44,651 bases of DNA, taken from assembly GCA_905397405.1 (NCBI GenBank), contig CAJPVJ010000078.1, positions 1 through 44,651 of the forward strand. Reading direction: 5' to 3'. The translations under genes were made by a program, and so were the position numbers. This document shows positions 1 through 10,165 of the stretch, one piece after another (position 1 is the first letter of the stretch; every line of letters starts with the position of its first letter). Under the pieces are notes generated by a model that was given only the letters and a program-made list of their open reading frames with translations, had not been told where the DNA came from and made no database searches. The DNA comes from Oppiella nova (taxonomy: Eukaryota > Arthropoda > Arachnida > Sarcoptiformes > Oppiidae).

Positions 1-257
1 CACATACAATTCAGTGAATTAGTGGCAAAATATATGCATTCATTGCGTAATGCTTTGCGAATTGACGCCAGTTTGCAGTGTTTGCATACAAATGGCACTC
101 AATTTGATTATATTTAAGCAATTGATTGATAAATACACGAAATATTGGCTTTAAATGACATTTTTATTAATATTTGTAACAATTTATAGCAATATATTTA
201 CAATGATTGGCAATAAATATACAAAACATATGCGAATTGAGTGAATGAGCCGTTAGT

Positions 258-494
258 TCACAACAATCTAATCCACTCGTCGGTCGTGTATCTCATCTCT
301 TGATCCATAAAAAGAGGGATATCTTGGATGTGGAAGTTGTCGTGTCTTTGATACGACTCATCCATCGGAGGTGAGGGCGACGCGGGTCTGGCCTTCGCTG
401 TCATCACACTTTGAGTGGTCTTTGGTTTCTTTGGCGGACACACGACTGCCTCATCCTCGGCGACACTTCTCTTCCTCTTGAGTGTGGAAGACAT
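258..494 (-). CDS. Small basic orphan protein, ESYQRH family member 1 (78 aa)
   Basis: Single-exon open frame of 78 codons, not assignable to a known family. It starts with a basic stretch (LKRKR), followed by PPKKPK, which looks like a nuclear localisation signal. A Ser/Pro-rich linker leads to MDESYQRHDNF and an acidic or hydrophobic tail ending DEWIRLL. The same skeleton (PP-KK-K, S-V--AK--P, M-ESYQRH-NF, D---FM, R--DE--RL) occurs in the 88-aa protein at 11513-11779, so the frame is supported by an independent homologue in the window. No signal peptide or membrane segment is visible. Nuclear location is inferred only from the basic motifs. The upstream DNA carries a CCAAT-type motif and a TATCGATA element. 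Function unknown. Confidence 0.6.
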   Translation of the reverse strand: MSSTLKRKRSVAEDEAVVCPPKKPKTTQSVMTAKARPASPSPPMDESYQRHDNFHIQDIPLFMDQEMRYTTDEWIRLL

Positions 495-740
495 TTGTGA
501 TTGAATTGAGTGATAATCCGTTGTATCTGAAGGTATCGACTGAAAGAGTGGGCAAATGGCGACGGAATGTATGACTGCTTTGAAGCCAAACTAGAAAATG
601 AGTAGAATTTTAAGGGAAAGGCGGGGCTTAGCACTGATTCGACCAATGGTTGAGTCGCTATTTCACTCATTTTCTGCATTTTGTATTCAGACTGTTATAC
701 TCCTATCGATACCATCGATATCGCGATATAAATATCGTTG
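495..740 (-). promoter_or_regulatory. Probable promoter region of the small gene at 258-494
   Basis: Upstream of the ATG at 494 lies ACCAATGGT (642-650), which reads as CCAAT/ATTGG on both strands. Further upstream is TATCGATA (704-711), identical to the arthropod DRE core-promoter motif, within a run of palindromic ATCGAT and TATCGCGATA sequence (704-737). The motif identity is visible in the sequence; promoter function is inferred from position. Confidence 0.4.
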
Positions 741-2798
741 TCATCAATGCGTGCACTGACTGGGGGTTCACTTTCATTGCACTGCTCTCACCTTAACATA
801 CACTCAATGCTAATGCATAGCAATAGACCGCATACTGTCGTGTAGTTAAGCCATTCACTTCTGAAAGGGGTTCCGGTTTGATTATAATCAATGTACCGAC
901 AATGTGCCTTGGTCACTATGTGGTCAACTATAGTAAGGTTTAGGTATATATATATTGTATATTTATGAACTGTAGGTATATATATATATATAGGGAGTTG
1001 GATGTCGTTGTGGTTATGGATGAACTCGAATGAACCAGTGGTTGGAACCGATGGGAACTGATTGCCGCAATAGTCTATACAATTGCATCCCATATACAGT
1101 ACCATGCTCATATTTGTCACACAATTACCCCCATTTATAGATGCAGTGAAAAGTGAGTGATTTGTTGCCAAAAGTGCATAAATGGTGGGTCACTGGCAGT
1201 GGTGTTTAGTCTTGAGGCNATGCTCATATTTGTCACACAATTACCCCCATTTATAGATGCAGTGAAAAGTGAGTGATTTGTTGCCAAAAGTGCATAAATG
1301 GTGGGTCACTGGCAGTGGTGTTTAGTCTTGAGGCCAATAGTGGCCACCAATTGGTTGACTGTCTTTGAGTGATAACATGGATCCAAATGAATGGTTGGAC
1401 ACACGAGTGATAAGAGTTTATTTGTATTCGCGATAACAATGTGTTTATATTCACAAAGTATTGCATGAATTGTCGTCAATACTGAACTGAAAACTTTAGA
1501 TAAAGTTTTGTAAACTTAAGTGAAATGAATAGAAAGTATGAAATGAATGAATAGATTGAAGTTTTTATTACAATTCAAGTGAATTTGAGTTGAAATATAG
1601 CTTTGAGTATAAGTGTTATGGAAATAGCTTTATATCACAAACAATATTATTGCAGATTCTGTTCACACGGAATACTCTATTATATATGGATATTAAGTAC
1701 ACAATAAGTAAATAAATATAACAATAAGTCAATTATTATAATTTGTACGCAAATGTTAAAATTAAGTAGATTAATGAAAAGTCTTGTCAGAGAACCTTGG
1801 TAGTCTAGCCGTCCATTTGACACATACTGTTTTATAAATGACTATTTTAAGCAAAATATTATTTATCTATTGATTGAAAATTAAGAAAATTAGTTAATTG
1901 GCTGTGAAATGATTGCTTGATTGAGACAAATGTTGCGTTTATACCAAACCTTATGTTAAATATTTGTAAGAATTTCTGATAAGTATACTATCCTTCAAAA
2001 AGTATCCAAAACTACAAACGTAAAGCAAATTAAAGCTATAATTTAACCAATATTTGTGTAATCAAGTTATTTGTTTGCAATATTTTGTGCCAAACTTTTT
2101 TTGGAGATTAAATTAATAAACAATAATACAAAACATAATATTTTATCACATTTTAAACCATAATTCTATTGACGACCAGAAGGTACTGTTGACCAGAGTT
2201 TTGTACATCAATTGCAATGAGAATTGTGTTATAAAACTAATTAACAAAGACTGCATACTTCTCGACAAAATGTGATTATCTTGACATCATAACTATAAAT
2301 CAAAATTTTAAAATTACATTTTTCACTAAACAAAATCACTTTCACTAACTTTTAGCTTTTTACGAATCCTTTAGTGAAAAATGTTTTAAAATGAACTGCT
2401 ATCGATTACTATTGATTTAAAAATCAGTATACTTACGTTTTTTAATAGTATTTTAGAACATTGGCTTTTACATAGGTTGAACTTTAATTCATATTTTATA
2501 TACAAAATATATAAACATCAATTAATATAAAGATATGTTTAAGAGATTAATGTAATGTATAGAAAGTTATGTCACTTCAAAGGGTGGATAGAATTGAATC
2601 ACTGCTTGAATTCAATCATTCAATTCCAACGGTTTATCCGTTTATAACCAATTCATACAACTGTTTAACTATTGCTCTAAAGTGACACAACTTTATATAA
2701 ATCTCATACGAAATGTCTGTTAGTATAATAAATATGTTAATCAATATATTATGCTTGAGTTAATTGACTACAAATTAGCGACACATTTACAGCTAATA
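741..2798. other. Non-coding AT-rich stretch
   Basis: No supported exon. It holds TA dinucleotide runs near 941-992, a contig-join duplication (1104-1334) and otherwise AT-rich DNA. The part just below 2799 would be the 3' untranslated region of Srrm234. Confidence 0.5.
1104..1334. repeat. 115-bp duplicate flanking an N (contig-overlap artefact)
   Basis: Bases 1104-1218 recur directly after the single N at 1219 as 1220-1334. A copy that ends exactly at an N and restarts after it is the signature of two overlapping contigs that were joined without collapsing the overlap. Confidence 0.85.
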
Positions 2799-3362
2799 CT
2801 ATGTGAGTAGATATGAGTTGAGCGAATCGGAGGAGACTGATAGCGATCGCCAACTGTCCCGAGACGGGGATCTCGAGGAATGGGAGCTCGAAGAGGACTG
2901 AGAGCTCGACCGCGAGCCTCGCCGATAGGGAATGGGACGCTTTCGGGCGCTATTGAGTTAATTAATGTTAGTTTGCATGTTAGTGTTAAAAGCAATAGTT
3001 CAAATTTCATGAAATTTATTTCAAACTCAAAACACAATCAAATCAAAGTTAAAATAAGTGCCAAATAATTGATAACAATTAAAATCATAATTAAATCAAT
3101 TTTAATCAAACAAATGAGTGAAATAAATGATACAAAAAATGTGCCAAAAAATAATGAAAAATAATAATCGTTTTAAATATAAATATAATTTAATGATAAA
3201 CAAAATGAATGAATTGGAGTCGAGTGTTGGGTGTATTAATTATACCTGGTGATTCTGCGTTTCTCTAGAAAACTCGGGGATCCCTTCCGGCGCGGGATTG
3301 AAGGGCTGCGGCTGTCGTGTCGGGACACCGAAGACTTCGATGAAGAACTAGATTTCGAAGAC
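2799..3362 (-). other. Srrm234: eMIC domain, encoded by the last two exons of Srrm234
   Basis: The penultimate exon (3362-3246) encodes a Ser/Arg run, then SPSFLEKRRITS. The last exon (2949-2799) encodes ARKRPIPYRRGSRSSS and a serine-rich tail ending NSYLLT and a stop. The 296-nt intron interrupts the most conserved stretch between RRITS and ARKRP, with a CAG|GTATAC donor and a TCAATAG acceptor. The split serine codon is restored exactly. The match to the SRRM3/4 C-terminal core is recalled family knowledge; the splice model is read from the sequence. Confidence 0.85.
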
Positions 3363-6300
3363 CTATTTATACACAAATATTTGTTAAAGTTTTGGCTAAA
3401 ACTCATAAAGTATTACAAGAAGTGTTGAATGAATACTAACGCAGAACTTCGCGAGTGATTTGAACTCAAAGAACGGGATCGCGATCTACGCGAACGACTC
3501 GATTGTCGGGACCTCTTGTGGTCGGGAGTCAGCGATCGGTTGCTTCTCGATTCGGACCGTTTGTTCTCGTAATGAGTGGAATAGCTTTTGGGCACTTCTT
3601 TGGCCCGTTTGGTCTCATAGACAGCACTTTTGAGGCGCTTTGGTTGGGGCTCTCGATCCGACTCACGGCTTGAAGAGCGAGATCTCGATCGTGATTGGGA
3701 TCGGCGTCGCGACGGCTGCCGCGGAGGAGGACTCGAATGAGTGCTCTCTTTCCTAATCTCTTTGTGTTGTCTGTTATCGCTATGTCTGGAGTCGGGCCTT
3801 ACATTTGTTGTACTATTTTCGGCCTCTTTTCTCATTTGTTTGATATTCATTTCAATCAAACGACTCGTTTTGGTGCTAATGTCGTCGTTTCCAGCGGTCG
3901 ACTCCTATTAATTAAAATATTCATTAAAATCATTGAACAAATGGTTATTTAATAAAACACACAATTAAAGAGACATTTAATAAACAAAAGTAATGAATAG
4001 TATTCCCACAGAAATACTTACAGAAGTGATGGGAATCTCCTTGAAAATGATGCGTAAGTTTTCAGATATAATAAAATATAACTTAGTTTTGGACTCGATT
4101 TAGAGAAATAATAGCTTATAATAATTAAGTCATAATAGTGTTTATACCCTATTCTTACGTCAAATCAATTATTTATTTCTACGAGAATTGCATGAATAGG
4201 AGAACAGAGAGACCCAAACAATAAATATTGAATTTAATCATACAATCAATTATTGAGACATACCTTCGGCTCTAAATGAGGTCGAGATTTGTCCCGATTT
4301 CGGTCCGCTGAGGGACTATACGATCGTCTCCTGTTGCGGTCGGTCTTCGAGCCGCCATTCTTGCGATTATCTCTGCGATCGTAATGAGAACTATTGGAAG
4401 AATCAGAGCTCTCACTATCACTACTGCTTCTGGAGTCCGACTCGGAGTCAGAACCAGAAGACGAAGAATCGCTATATTTATGGCGTTTTATCGAAGACTT
4501 ATGTCCTTTACTTTTACTCGACTTCTTGTGTTTATCACTTCGTTTGGATTTCGAGGACTTAGTTTTGCTCCTCTTTCTGGACGAGCTATCGTCAGAGGAA
4601 TCGCTGTCTGAATCGGATTCGCTCTCAGAATCTGAACTCTTATTACGCGATTGCTTTTTATGTGATCTGTCTTTGCGATCACTTTTACTCTTATCGCTAC
4701 TCTTATGATCTTTTTTATCACTTTTCAAATCCGATTCTTTGAGTGGTTCCGGAAGTAAAGCGTATTTTTTCTGATTGAGGGCCTCTCTGGCCATCGCCTC
4801 CTTTGCCTTTCGGGTCGGATCCAGAGACGAACCTTCGATGAAGTTTGAACTGATTCTCAACGCATTCTTCAGGTTATCATTCTTTTTATGGTTCATTTCC
4901 GCCAATTTGTGGGTCTCTTTCAGACTATTAATAAATTACATTTTAATTAATCTTAAAGTAATTTTAAAATAAATACAAATTATATCACATTTTCATAACA
5001 GGATAAAAATTGTCATATACAGCAATATTTAATGTTTGAATAAAAATTGTATAAAAAATCAAATTCTGTAAAATTCTGATAAATTGCTTCAATGAATGGC
5101 TTAAATAAACACAAAATCGACAAATGAATCAAATAAGAGATATCGTAATAATAATAATACAAATAGAAGTAATGAATTGAAAACGAGAATTGAATTGAAT
5201 TATGTATTCAACGAATGTAATGACATGTAAAGCAATAGCGATGACGAGCCTTACCTCACAATACTCTTGACTTTCATTTGAAGGTTTGTCTCATTATTAT
5301 TGTTAAAAATGGTATTTTGTTTGAACGACTGATTGAACCGTCGATTTCTATTTCTTTTCCGACGTCTTCTTCGGCGATAGGAACTACTTTTATGTGTCAT
5401 ATCGTTAGCGATGTTAGGGAACGGCAACTGAAGCGGATATGTATTGCAATTAATGGAAGATTCGATAGCCGTCGACGTGGATGTGGTGGCCGTCGATGGC
5501 AATGGCAATGGCAATGGAGGACACGATTGCACGGCCGGTGGGAACGACTGTTGGCCAGAGGCGGCCAAAAACAAGGCGCGCAACGAATTTTGCCAAAACT
5601 TCTGGAACTCTTGGATACAATTCGGTGAACACATTATCAACCAATTAAGCGATTAAACAAATTATCACTAAATATATTCAATTTAAATTCAATGAACACT
5701 TTCTCTATGATTTGGAAGACTTTCGGATATTTATTGCGGAAGACTTGTTAAGGCACTGAACGGAAAGTATGGAAACACTTTATCGCATATATCTCTTAAC
5801 CAAACATTTTATGCAAATGAGTGGCAAAACATTTGTGGCATTTCTGCAGTGGAAGACTTGGGTTTTCAGTTGAGATTAACATTAAACTCGAGTTAAGTTT
5901 TTTCAATCATTGGTTCAAATCATTACAAAAACACAGTTTAGGCGAAACGTCGGCTCATTTGCATCTCAATCGATACAAACAATCAGTTTTGCATTCAATG
6001 ATTACATGATTTAAACACAAATTAGTTTTCAAATTATAATCACTTTTGATTCATATATTGTCGTTAAATGACAAACAACTCAATCATTTAAGAACAAAGT
6101 GGTTGAGAGAGTGCTCTCTCCTCCATCTTCTCTGCTCTCTAATCCCTATCGATATCCCAGTCCTCCTCCGCCGCATCCCTACACTCCACTTGTGCTGAGC
6201 ATCACTTCAATACATATTCCCATACTTTTTGACTTACGATCTCTTCTACAGCACTACTCTATACACAACACAAACTCTATACAAAACCACTACTCTATAG

Positions 6301-6545
6301 CTCTGAGCCCTAACTCTAACTGAATAACCGCTCAATAATTGGCTTCTCTATAGCGATGCCATACTCCCTATGGTTTGGATCATCTTCAGTGCGCACCACA
6401 AACACCACTCCATCCACGACTAGACTATCAATCGATAGTCAATAAGTTTTCATATATTTGTGGAGTTCATAGATATACTGGTGCTTTGCATCTTATTTTT
6501 ATTTATGTTTATTATAAATGAATAAAAAATAATATAATATACAAT

Positions 6546-6589
<44 letters not shown>

Positions 6590-7573
6590 TTCAATAGTCT
6601 ATTGACAATAGAGTAGAAAAGTTTAATTAAAGTTTCAGAAAATTTATATTACCGAATTACCGGCAATTGATAACTTGTAATATTATATGTCACCAATTAT
6701 TACTTTTGCATCAAGTGAATCAAGTAACTGAATTAGCTAATTTCAAGTCTATTAAGTTATAAATAAAATAAAAATAATTTCATTGAATACCAAACTAAAC
6801 ACAATTGACTCAACACTTAAATGTTAGAATTAGAGGCACTAAATTGTGCTCATTTTATGAACCAAAACAAAACCAAAAGGTTAAAACCGATCGGTTTCCA
6901 AATGAAATACATTATATGTTTCAAAGTATTTATTTTAAATATACAATAATTCAGTTTTAAACCCGTTTTCGGTTAACCGATTGGACCTCCAGTTTGAATA
7001 AAACACTTTTCATATACTTTGTAAGCATTAGCAGTAAAACCATTCATTGAGAGCAACAATCAAATAAGTGATTCTTAGACTCAATCAGACATCAAAGACA
7101 ACAACAAACGGTGTCTTACTTTTGTGGCGAACTGTCGTCTCTATCCATAACCCACTCCTTCTTCCCGCTGTAGTTCTTCTTCTGTTGCATATCTTGAGTC
7201 CATTCTCTGCGACGGCTGTCAACCACTCTCTCGATCTCTCCGTCCGAATAGCTTAAGACACCAACAAATGAGTTAGTAATCGGTTATTACATCAGTGCTT
7301 AAGAGGAATGTATGGCAAGTGATGGATTACTGACCCCTGGCTCTCCATATCCTCTGTGAGCTGAAGACATTTGAGTTCAATCTGTCGTTTGTTCTGATGC
7401 TCTAAGATCTCTTGATTGGGAACTCTATTCAACTCCCGCTCCAGACGTTTGAAGTCGTCTTCGCTCTTGTATTGAATCTTATCCTTCATTTGCTTCACAA
7501 AAGACATATTCCTCTGGACGTAGCCATTGGTACCGCTGCCACGAGCCGTCTGTAAACCGATTCCGTTATACAT
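2799..7573 (-). CDS. Srrm234: Srrm234: SRRM2/3/4-family splicing factor with cwf21 and eMIC domains (593 aa)
   Basis: Seven coding exons on the minus strand with consistent phases: 7573-7335, 7251-7120, 4924-4264, 4039-4022, 3904-3441, 3362-3246, 2949-2799. The N-terminus MYNGIGLQTARGSGTNGYVQ and the following about 110 residues match the cwf21 domain of human SRRM2, a spliceosome-binding module. Exon 3 opens with THKLAEMNHKKN and EGSSLDPTRKAKEA, closely like the SRRM2 segment that follows cwf21. Long Ser/Arg/Lys-rich tracts fill exons 3 and 5. The C-terminus SPSFLEKRRITSARKRPIPY is the eMIC signature of SRRM3/4, the domain that promotes inclusion of very short neural exons. A nuclear splicing regulator, microexon-enhancing by family knowledge. 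The start is the conserved MYNGIG. Exon 1 is repeated at 9344 and 10378 through mis-scaffolded haplotypes. If the intron after 3441 is retained, the protein stops within about nine codons, without eMIC. Confidence 0.92.
4022..4039 (-). other. Srrm234: Candidate 18-nt microexon in Srrm234
   Basis: Between exons ending at 4264 and beginning at 3904 lies an 18-nt segment encoding EIPITS. It is preceded by a TTTTCAAG acceptor and followed by a perfect GTAAGT donor. Both flanking exon ends are phase 0, so inclusion or skipping keeps the frame. A 15-nt version using the downstream GAG as acceptor is also possible. No transcript evidence is available. Confidence 0.55.
5255..5640 (-). CDS. Srrm234: Alternative first exon of Srrm234, SRRM3/4-like N-terminus
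   Basis: Open from an ATG at 5640 to a GTAAGG donor at 5254, ending in phase 2. That is the phase needed to join exon 4924-4264, and exon 7251-7120 also ends in phase 2, so both starts feed the same downstream exon. The encoded start (CIQEFQKFWQNSLRALF) resembles the FEKFWRGTFKAV motif near the N-terminus of vertebrate SRRM3 and SRRM4, which lack cwf21. It continues with a proline/serine/threonine linker and a strongly basic RRRRRRKRNRNRR stretch. A second in-frame ATG lies two codons downstream. There is no acceptor-like need upstream, so a separate promoter between 5640 and about 6450 is inferred. The protein would lack cwf21 but keep the RS region and eMIC. Confidence 0.7.
5641..7119 (-). 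promoter_or_regulatory. Srrm234 intron 2 with probable internal promoter and (CT)n tract
   Basis: No coding exon is seen. The segment 6090-6430 is less AT-rich than its surroundings and pyrimidine-rich, and lies upstream of the alternative first exon. A perfect (TC)n run covers 6551-6587. The 14-bp palindrome AAACCGATCGGTTT sits at 6884-6897 and is broken in the other haplotype. Promoter activity is inferred from position only. Confidence 0.35.
6551..6587. repeat. (TC)n microsatellite
   Basis: Uninterrupted TC dinucleotide run of about 37 nt inside Srrm234 intron 2. It reads as (GA)n on the gene strand. Confidence 0.95.
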
Positions 7574-7672
7574 GTCTGACGCCCACGAGGTATGCGATTA
7601 CTGTTATCACCACAAGGATCTGATCCAACAATAATTGGTGTTAAATATTGGCATTAAATGAGTCAACACTGC
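6624..7672. repeat. Haplotype copy A of the Srrm234 5' region
   Basis: Matches 9618-10715 in the same orientation from its first base to the N at 7673. Differences are scattered substitutions, a 3-nt in-frame indel in exon 2 and a replaced block (6951-6999 versus 9945-10046). One alternate haplotype placed beside the other explains this better than a gene duplication, because both copies begin or end at single Ns. Confidence 0.8.
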
Positions 7673-7673
7673 N

Positions 7674-7708
7674 CTCAAAATAACGAATTGCAGAGAATTA
7701 TGTGGTAA
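7674..7708 (+). pseudogene. ALG10: ALG10 3' terminal fragment, haplotype duplicate
   Basis: Encodes the last residues of ALG10 (NNELQRIMW and stop), identical to the end of the gene at 12252, and is cut off by the N at 7673. An assembly remnant rather than a true pseudogene. Confidence 0.85.
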
Positions 7709-8009
7709 TCAACAAACGGATCTAAATATCTATTTATCTAATTATTTATTTTTTGCAATAAAACTCGTTTTTCATTGTATTTTGTATGAAATATATTTAT
7801 TGATTATTTTTATATTCATTTGAATCGCTTTTGTGTTTAACTTTACGAATTTTTTACAGAATATTTCGACAAATGTTTTGATTAATAATAAAGTTTTAAA
7901 ACTAACTTATATTTAGTTCATGTGTTTCTTAGTCTTATGTGATTTTATTTTTAGCAATACTTCTCATTCATATAGTAATATCCATTTGAACTGAGAGTAG
8001 AGACGATTA

Positions 8010-8180
8010 GACGTCACTCACGATGTGACCAATCAGTGAACAGGGATTTGAGAGCACATCAAGTTTGGGTGCGCGGACAGTGAGGCCTACAGTCACTATA
8101 GTCAGTGAACGCCATTTCCTCTCATAACTCAACTCTCAAATCGTGTTTAATAAACAAATAATCCGTTTGTATCGCAAACT
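8010..8180 (+). promoter_or_regulatory. Promoter region of the orphan gene, haplotype B copy
   Basis: GACGTCAC (CRE-like, 8010-8017) is followed by GTGACCAATCAGTG with a CCAAT box at 8029-8033. The region is GC-richer than its flanks and lies about 150 nt before the ATG at 8181. The same motifs stand in reverse orientation upstream of the copy at 11779 (ATTGG at 11927-11931). Confidence 0.45.
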
Positions 8181-8447
8181 ATGGTTAAAAAATTTGGTAA
8201 AATAGTGGTTCAAAAGAGGAAGAATAGTGAGACCCATGATGTGACGGGTCCTCCGCTCAAGAAGTTTAAAGTTATGGAAAGTGTGGACAAAGCGAAGGAC
8301 AAACCCTCGACTTCCAGTGCATCGATGTATGAATCCTATCAGAGACACAACAACTTCCAGAGTGAAGACATGAGTCAATTCATGCAAGAATTCAGAGCCG
8401 ATGACGAGTTCCGAAGACTCTTCCACTTCCACTTCCACTTTCACTGA
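8181..8447 (+). CDS. Small basic orphan protein, ESYQRH family member 2, haplotype B copy (88 aa)
   Basis: Alternate-haplotype copy of the gene at 11513-11779, in opposite orientation because the contig is inverted. It is an intact 88-codon frame with the basic start, PPLKKFK, YESYQRHNNF and an alternating His-Phe tail. Against the other copy I count four amino-acid changes (Cys/Phe at 5, Lys/Ile at 8, Ile/Thr at 22, Gln/Glu at 70) and one silent change in the tail. No known function. Confidence 0.6.
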   Translation: MVKKFGKIVVQKRKNSETHDVTGPPLKKFKVMESVDKAKDKPSTSSASMYESYQRHNNFQSEDMSQFMQEFRADDEFRRLFHFHFHFH

Positions 8448-9343
8448 TGTACTGATGTCTCATCCAATCATTCAATTAATATTTTATGTTTTTGTTTATT
8501 ATATCAAAATATACACTTTTTATATACATTACGACTAAAGTTAGTTAACTTTATTTTGTTATAATCATGAAACATTATTACAATTATGATTTTGTTTAAC
8601 GTTTAAAAAGTTTGTATTTTACACACATTCACACCAACACTAGAGACTTATGTTTTTTAGCCATATATTTCATATAAATCTCTAATCTCCTAAAAGAATT
8701 AATTTAAAAATCATTTACTAAAAATGTAATTCATTTGTTTCACATTTAATATTAATATAATGAATGATTGAATAAATTGTGAAGTTTTAAAAAATTTGTG
8801 GTAATATTGTCTATCATTACCGCATGAATTAAGTGAACAAAACTGTATGAATTGTTGTAAATATATCATTTGATGTACAGTATAGCAAATTTCAATAATC
8901 AAATGATTACAATTAGCAAGCTCCTACAATTATAAATGTGTAGTTACTGCGATATGCCATTCTATGTGAGTTCTTAGTCCTGGATCAATTCAGTTCTGTA
9001 TCATTCCTATGGGACGTATACAATATTTGTGAGGCAATCGATGACATACTGTATGTGTGACCCAAATGTGAGACCATATGAAAGAGTCATTCATTTTATT
9101 TGTATTGAAAACAGTGTTTGAAAAACGTATTGAAAGTCCGATTCAATTGTCTGTCAAGTGACCACTCGTTTCACTGCACCGACTCTTCACCACTACTTCC
9201 CATCACTTCCAACAGGTTTGTCTCAATTGTCTTCACCTACTATCGCAGTGTTGACTCATTTAATGCCAATATTTAACACCAATTATTGTTGGATCAGATT
9301 CTTGTGGTGATAACAGTAATCGCATACCTCGTGGGCGTCAGAC
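8448..9343. other. Non-coding spacer in contig B
   Basis: AT-rich DNA between the orphan gene and Srrm234 exon 1, mirrored at 10617-11512. The last 150 nt hold the Srrm234 5' untranslated exon and intron in plus orientation, with a CCAACAG|GTTTGTC donor near 9215 and a GCGTCAG acceptor just before the ATG at 9344. Confidence 0.5.
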
Positions 9344-9582
9344 ATGTATAACGGAATCGGTTTACAGACGGCTCGTGGCAGCGGTACCAATGGCTACGTC
9401 CAGAGGAATATGTCTTTTGTGAAGCAAATGAAGGATAAGATTCAATACAAGAGCGAAGACGACTTCAAACGTCTGGAGCGGGAGTTGAATAGAGTTCCCA
9501 ATCAAGAGATCTTAGAGCATCAGAACAAACGACAGATTGAACTCAAATGTCTTCAGCTCACAGAGGATATGGAGAGCCAGGG
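9344..9582 (+). CDS. Srrm234: Srrm234 exon 1 (cwf21), inverted haplotype copy
   Basis: Encodes the same 79 complete codons (MYNGIG to DMESQ) as 7573-7335 and 10616-10378, then a GG|GTCAGT donor. The contig ends at 9616, so exon 2 is absent here. It is a haplotypic duplicate and not a separate gene. Identity at the protein level contrasts with the variable neighbour at 8181-8447. Confidence 0.85.
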
Positions 9583-10165
9583 GTCAGTAATCCATCACTT
9601 GCCATACATTCCTCTTNTAATTAAAGTTTCAGAAAATTTATATTACGGGATTACCGGTAATTGATAACTTGTAATACTATATGTGACCAATTATTATTTT
9701 TGCATCAAGTGAATCAAGTAACTTAATTATTAATAGCTAATTTCAAGTCTATTAAGTTATAAATAAAATAAAAATAATTTCATTGAATACCAAACTAAAC
9801 ACAATTGACTCAACACTTAGAATTAGAGGCACTAAATTGTGGTCATTTTATGAACCGAAACAAAACCAAAAGGTTAAAACCGATCCGTTTTCAAATGAAA
9901 CACATTATATGTTTCAAAATATTTATTTTAAATATACAATAATTGAGATATTTATATTTTATTGCAGTCTGAATACGTTTTTTTGTATATTTATTGCATG
10001 CATTGACTGCCTTTACGGCAAAATTCAATTAATTGCTAATTGTTTAAAACACTTTTCATATACTTTGTAAGCATTAGCAGTAAAACCATTCATTGAGAGC
10101 AACCATCAAATAAGTGATTCTTAGACTCAATCAGATATCAAAGACAACAACAAACGGTGTCTTAC

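Larger units (their letters stand above)
7674..9616. repeat. Inverted haplotype contig B, reverse complement of 10344-12286
   Basis: The contig lies between two single Ns. Its first base pairs with 12286 and its last with 10344, and both segments are 1943 nt. It carries, in plus orientation, the ALG10 3' end (7674-7708), the small orphan gene (8181-8447) and Srrm234 exon 1 (9344-9582). These lie on the minus strand in the collinear copy, so the contig was probably scaffolded in the wrong orientation. Confidence 0.85.

Noticed and set aside
258-494. Relationship to akirin (similar LKR start and basic KKxKK-like motif)
   Set aside because: Only the short basic start is reminiscent. Akirin's length and conserved C-terminal helix are absent, and ESYQRH is not an akirin motif.
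404-679. 91-codon minus-strand frame
   Set aside because: It overlaps the better-supported small gene and its promoter in another frame, with no recognisable motif.
788-1171. 127-codon minus-strand frame
   Set aside because: Its composition follows a TA-repeat and the region overlaps a contig-join duplication; no motif or homologue in the window.
4384-4721. Plus- and minus-strand frames overlapping the RS-rich exon
   Set aside because: Low-complexity Ser/Arg coding DNA is open in several frames; only the frame in phase with the flanking SRRM exons is conserved.
6300-6325. Telomere-like CCCTAACTCTAAC
   Set aside because: Not an iterated arthropod CCTAA or vertebrate CCCTAA repeat; a single chance run in a pyrimidine-rich stretch.
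7068-7256. Plus-strand frame of 62 codons, also at 10114-10299
   Set aside because: It is the antisense shadow of Srrm234 exon 2, whose minus-strand translation matches cwf21 and has proper splice sites.
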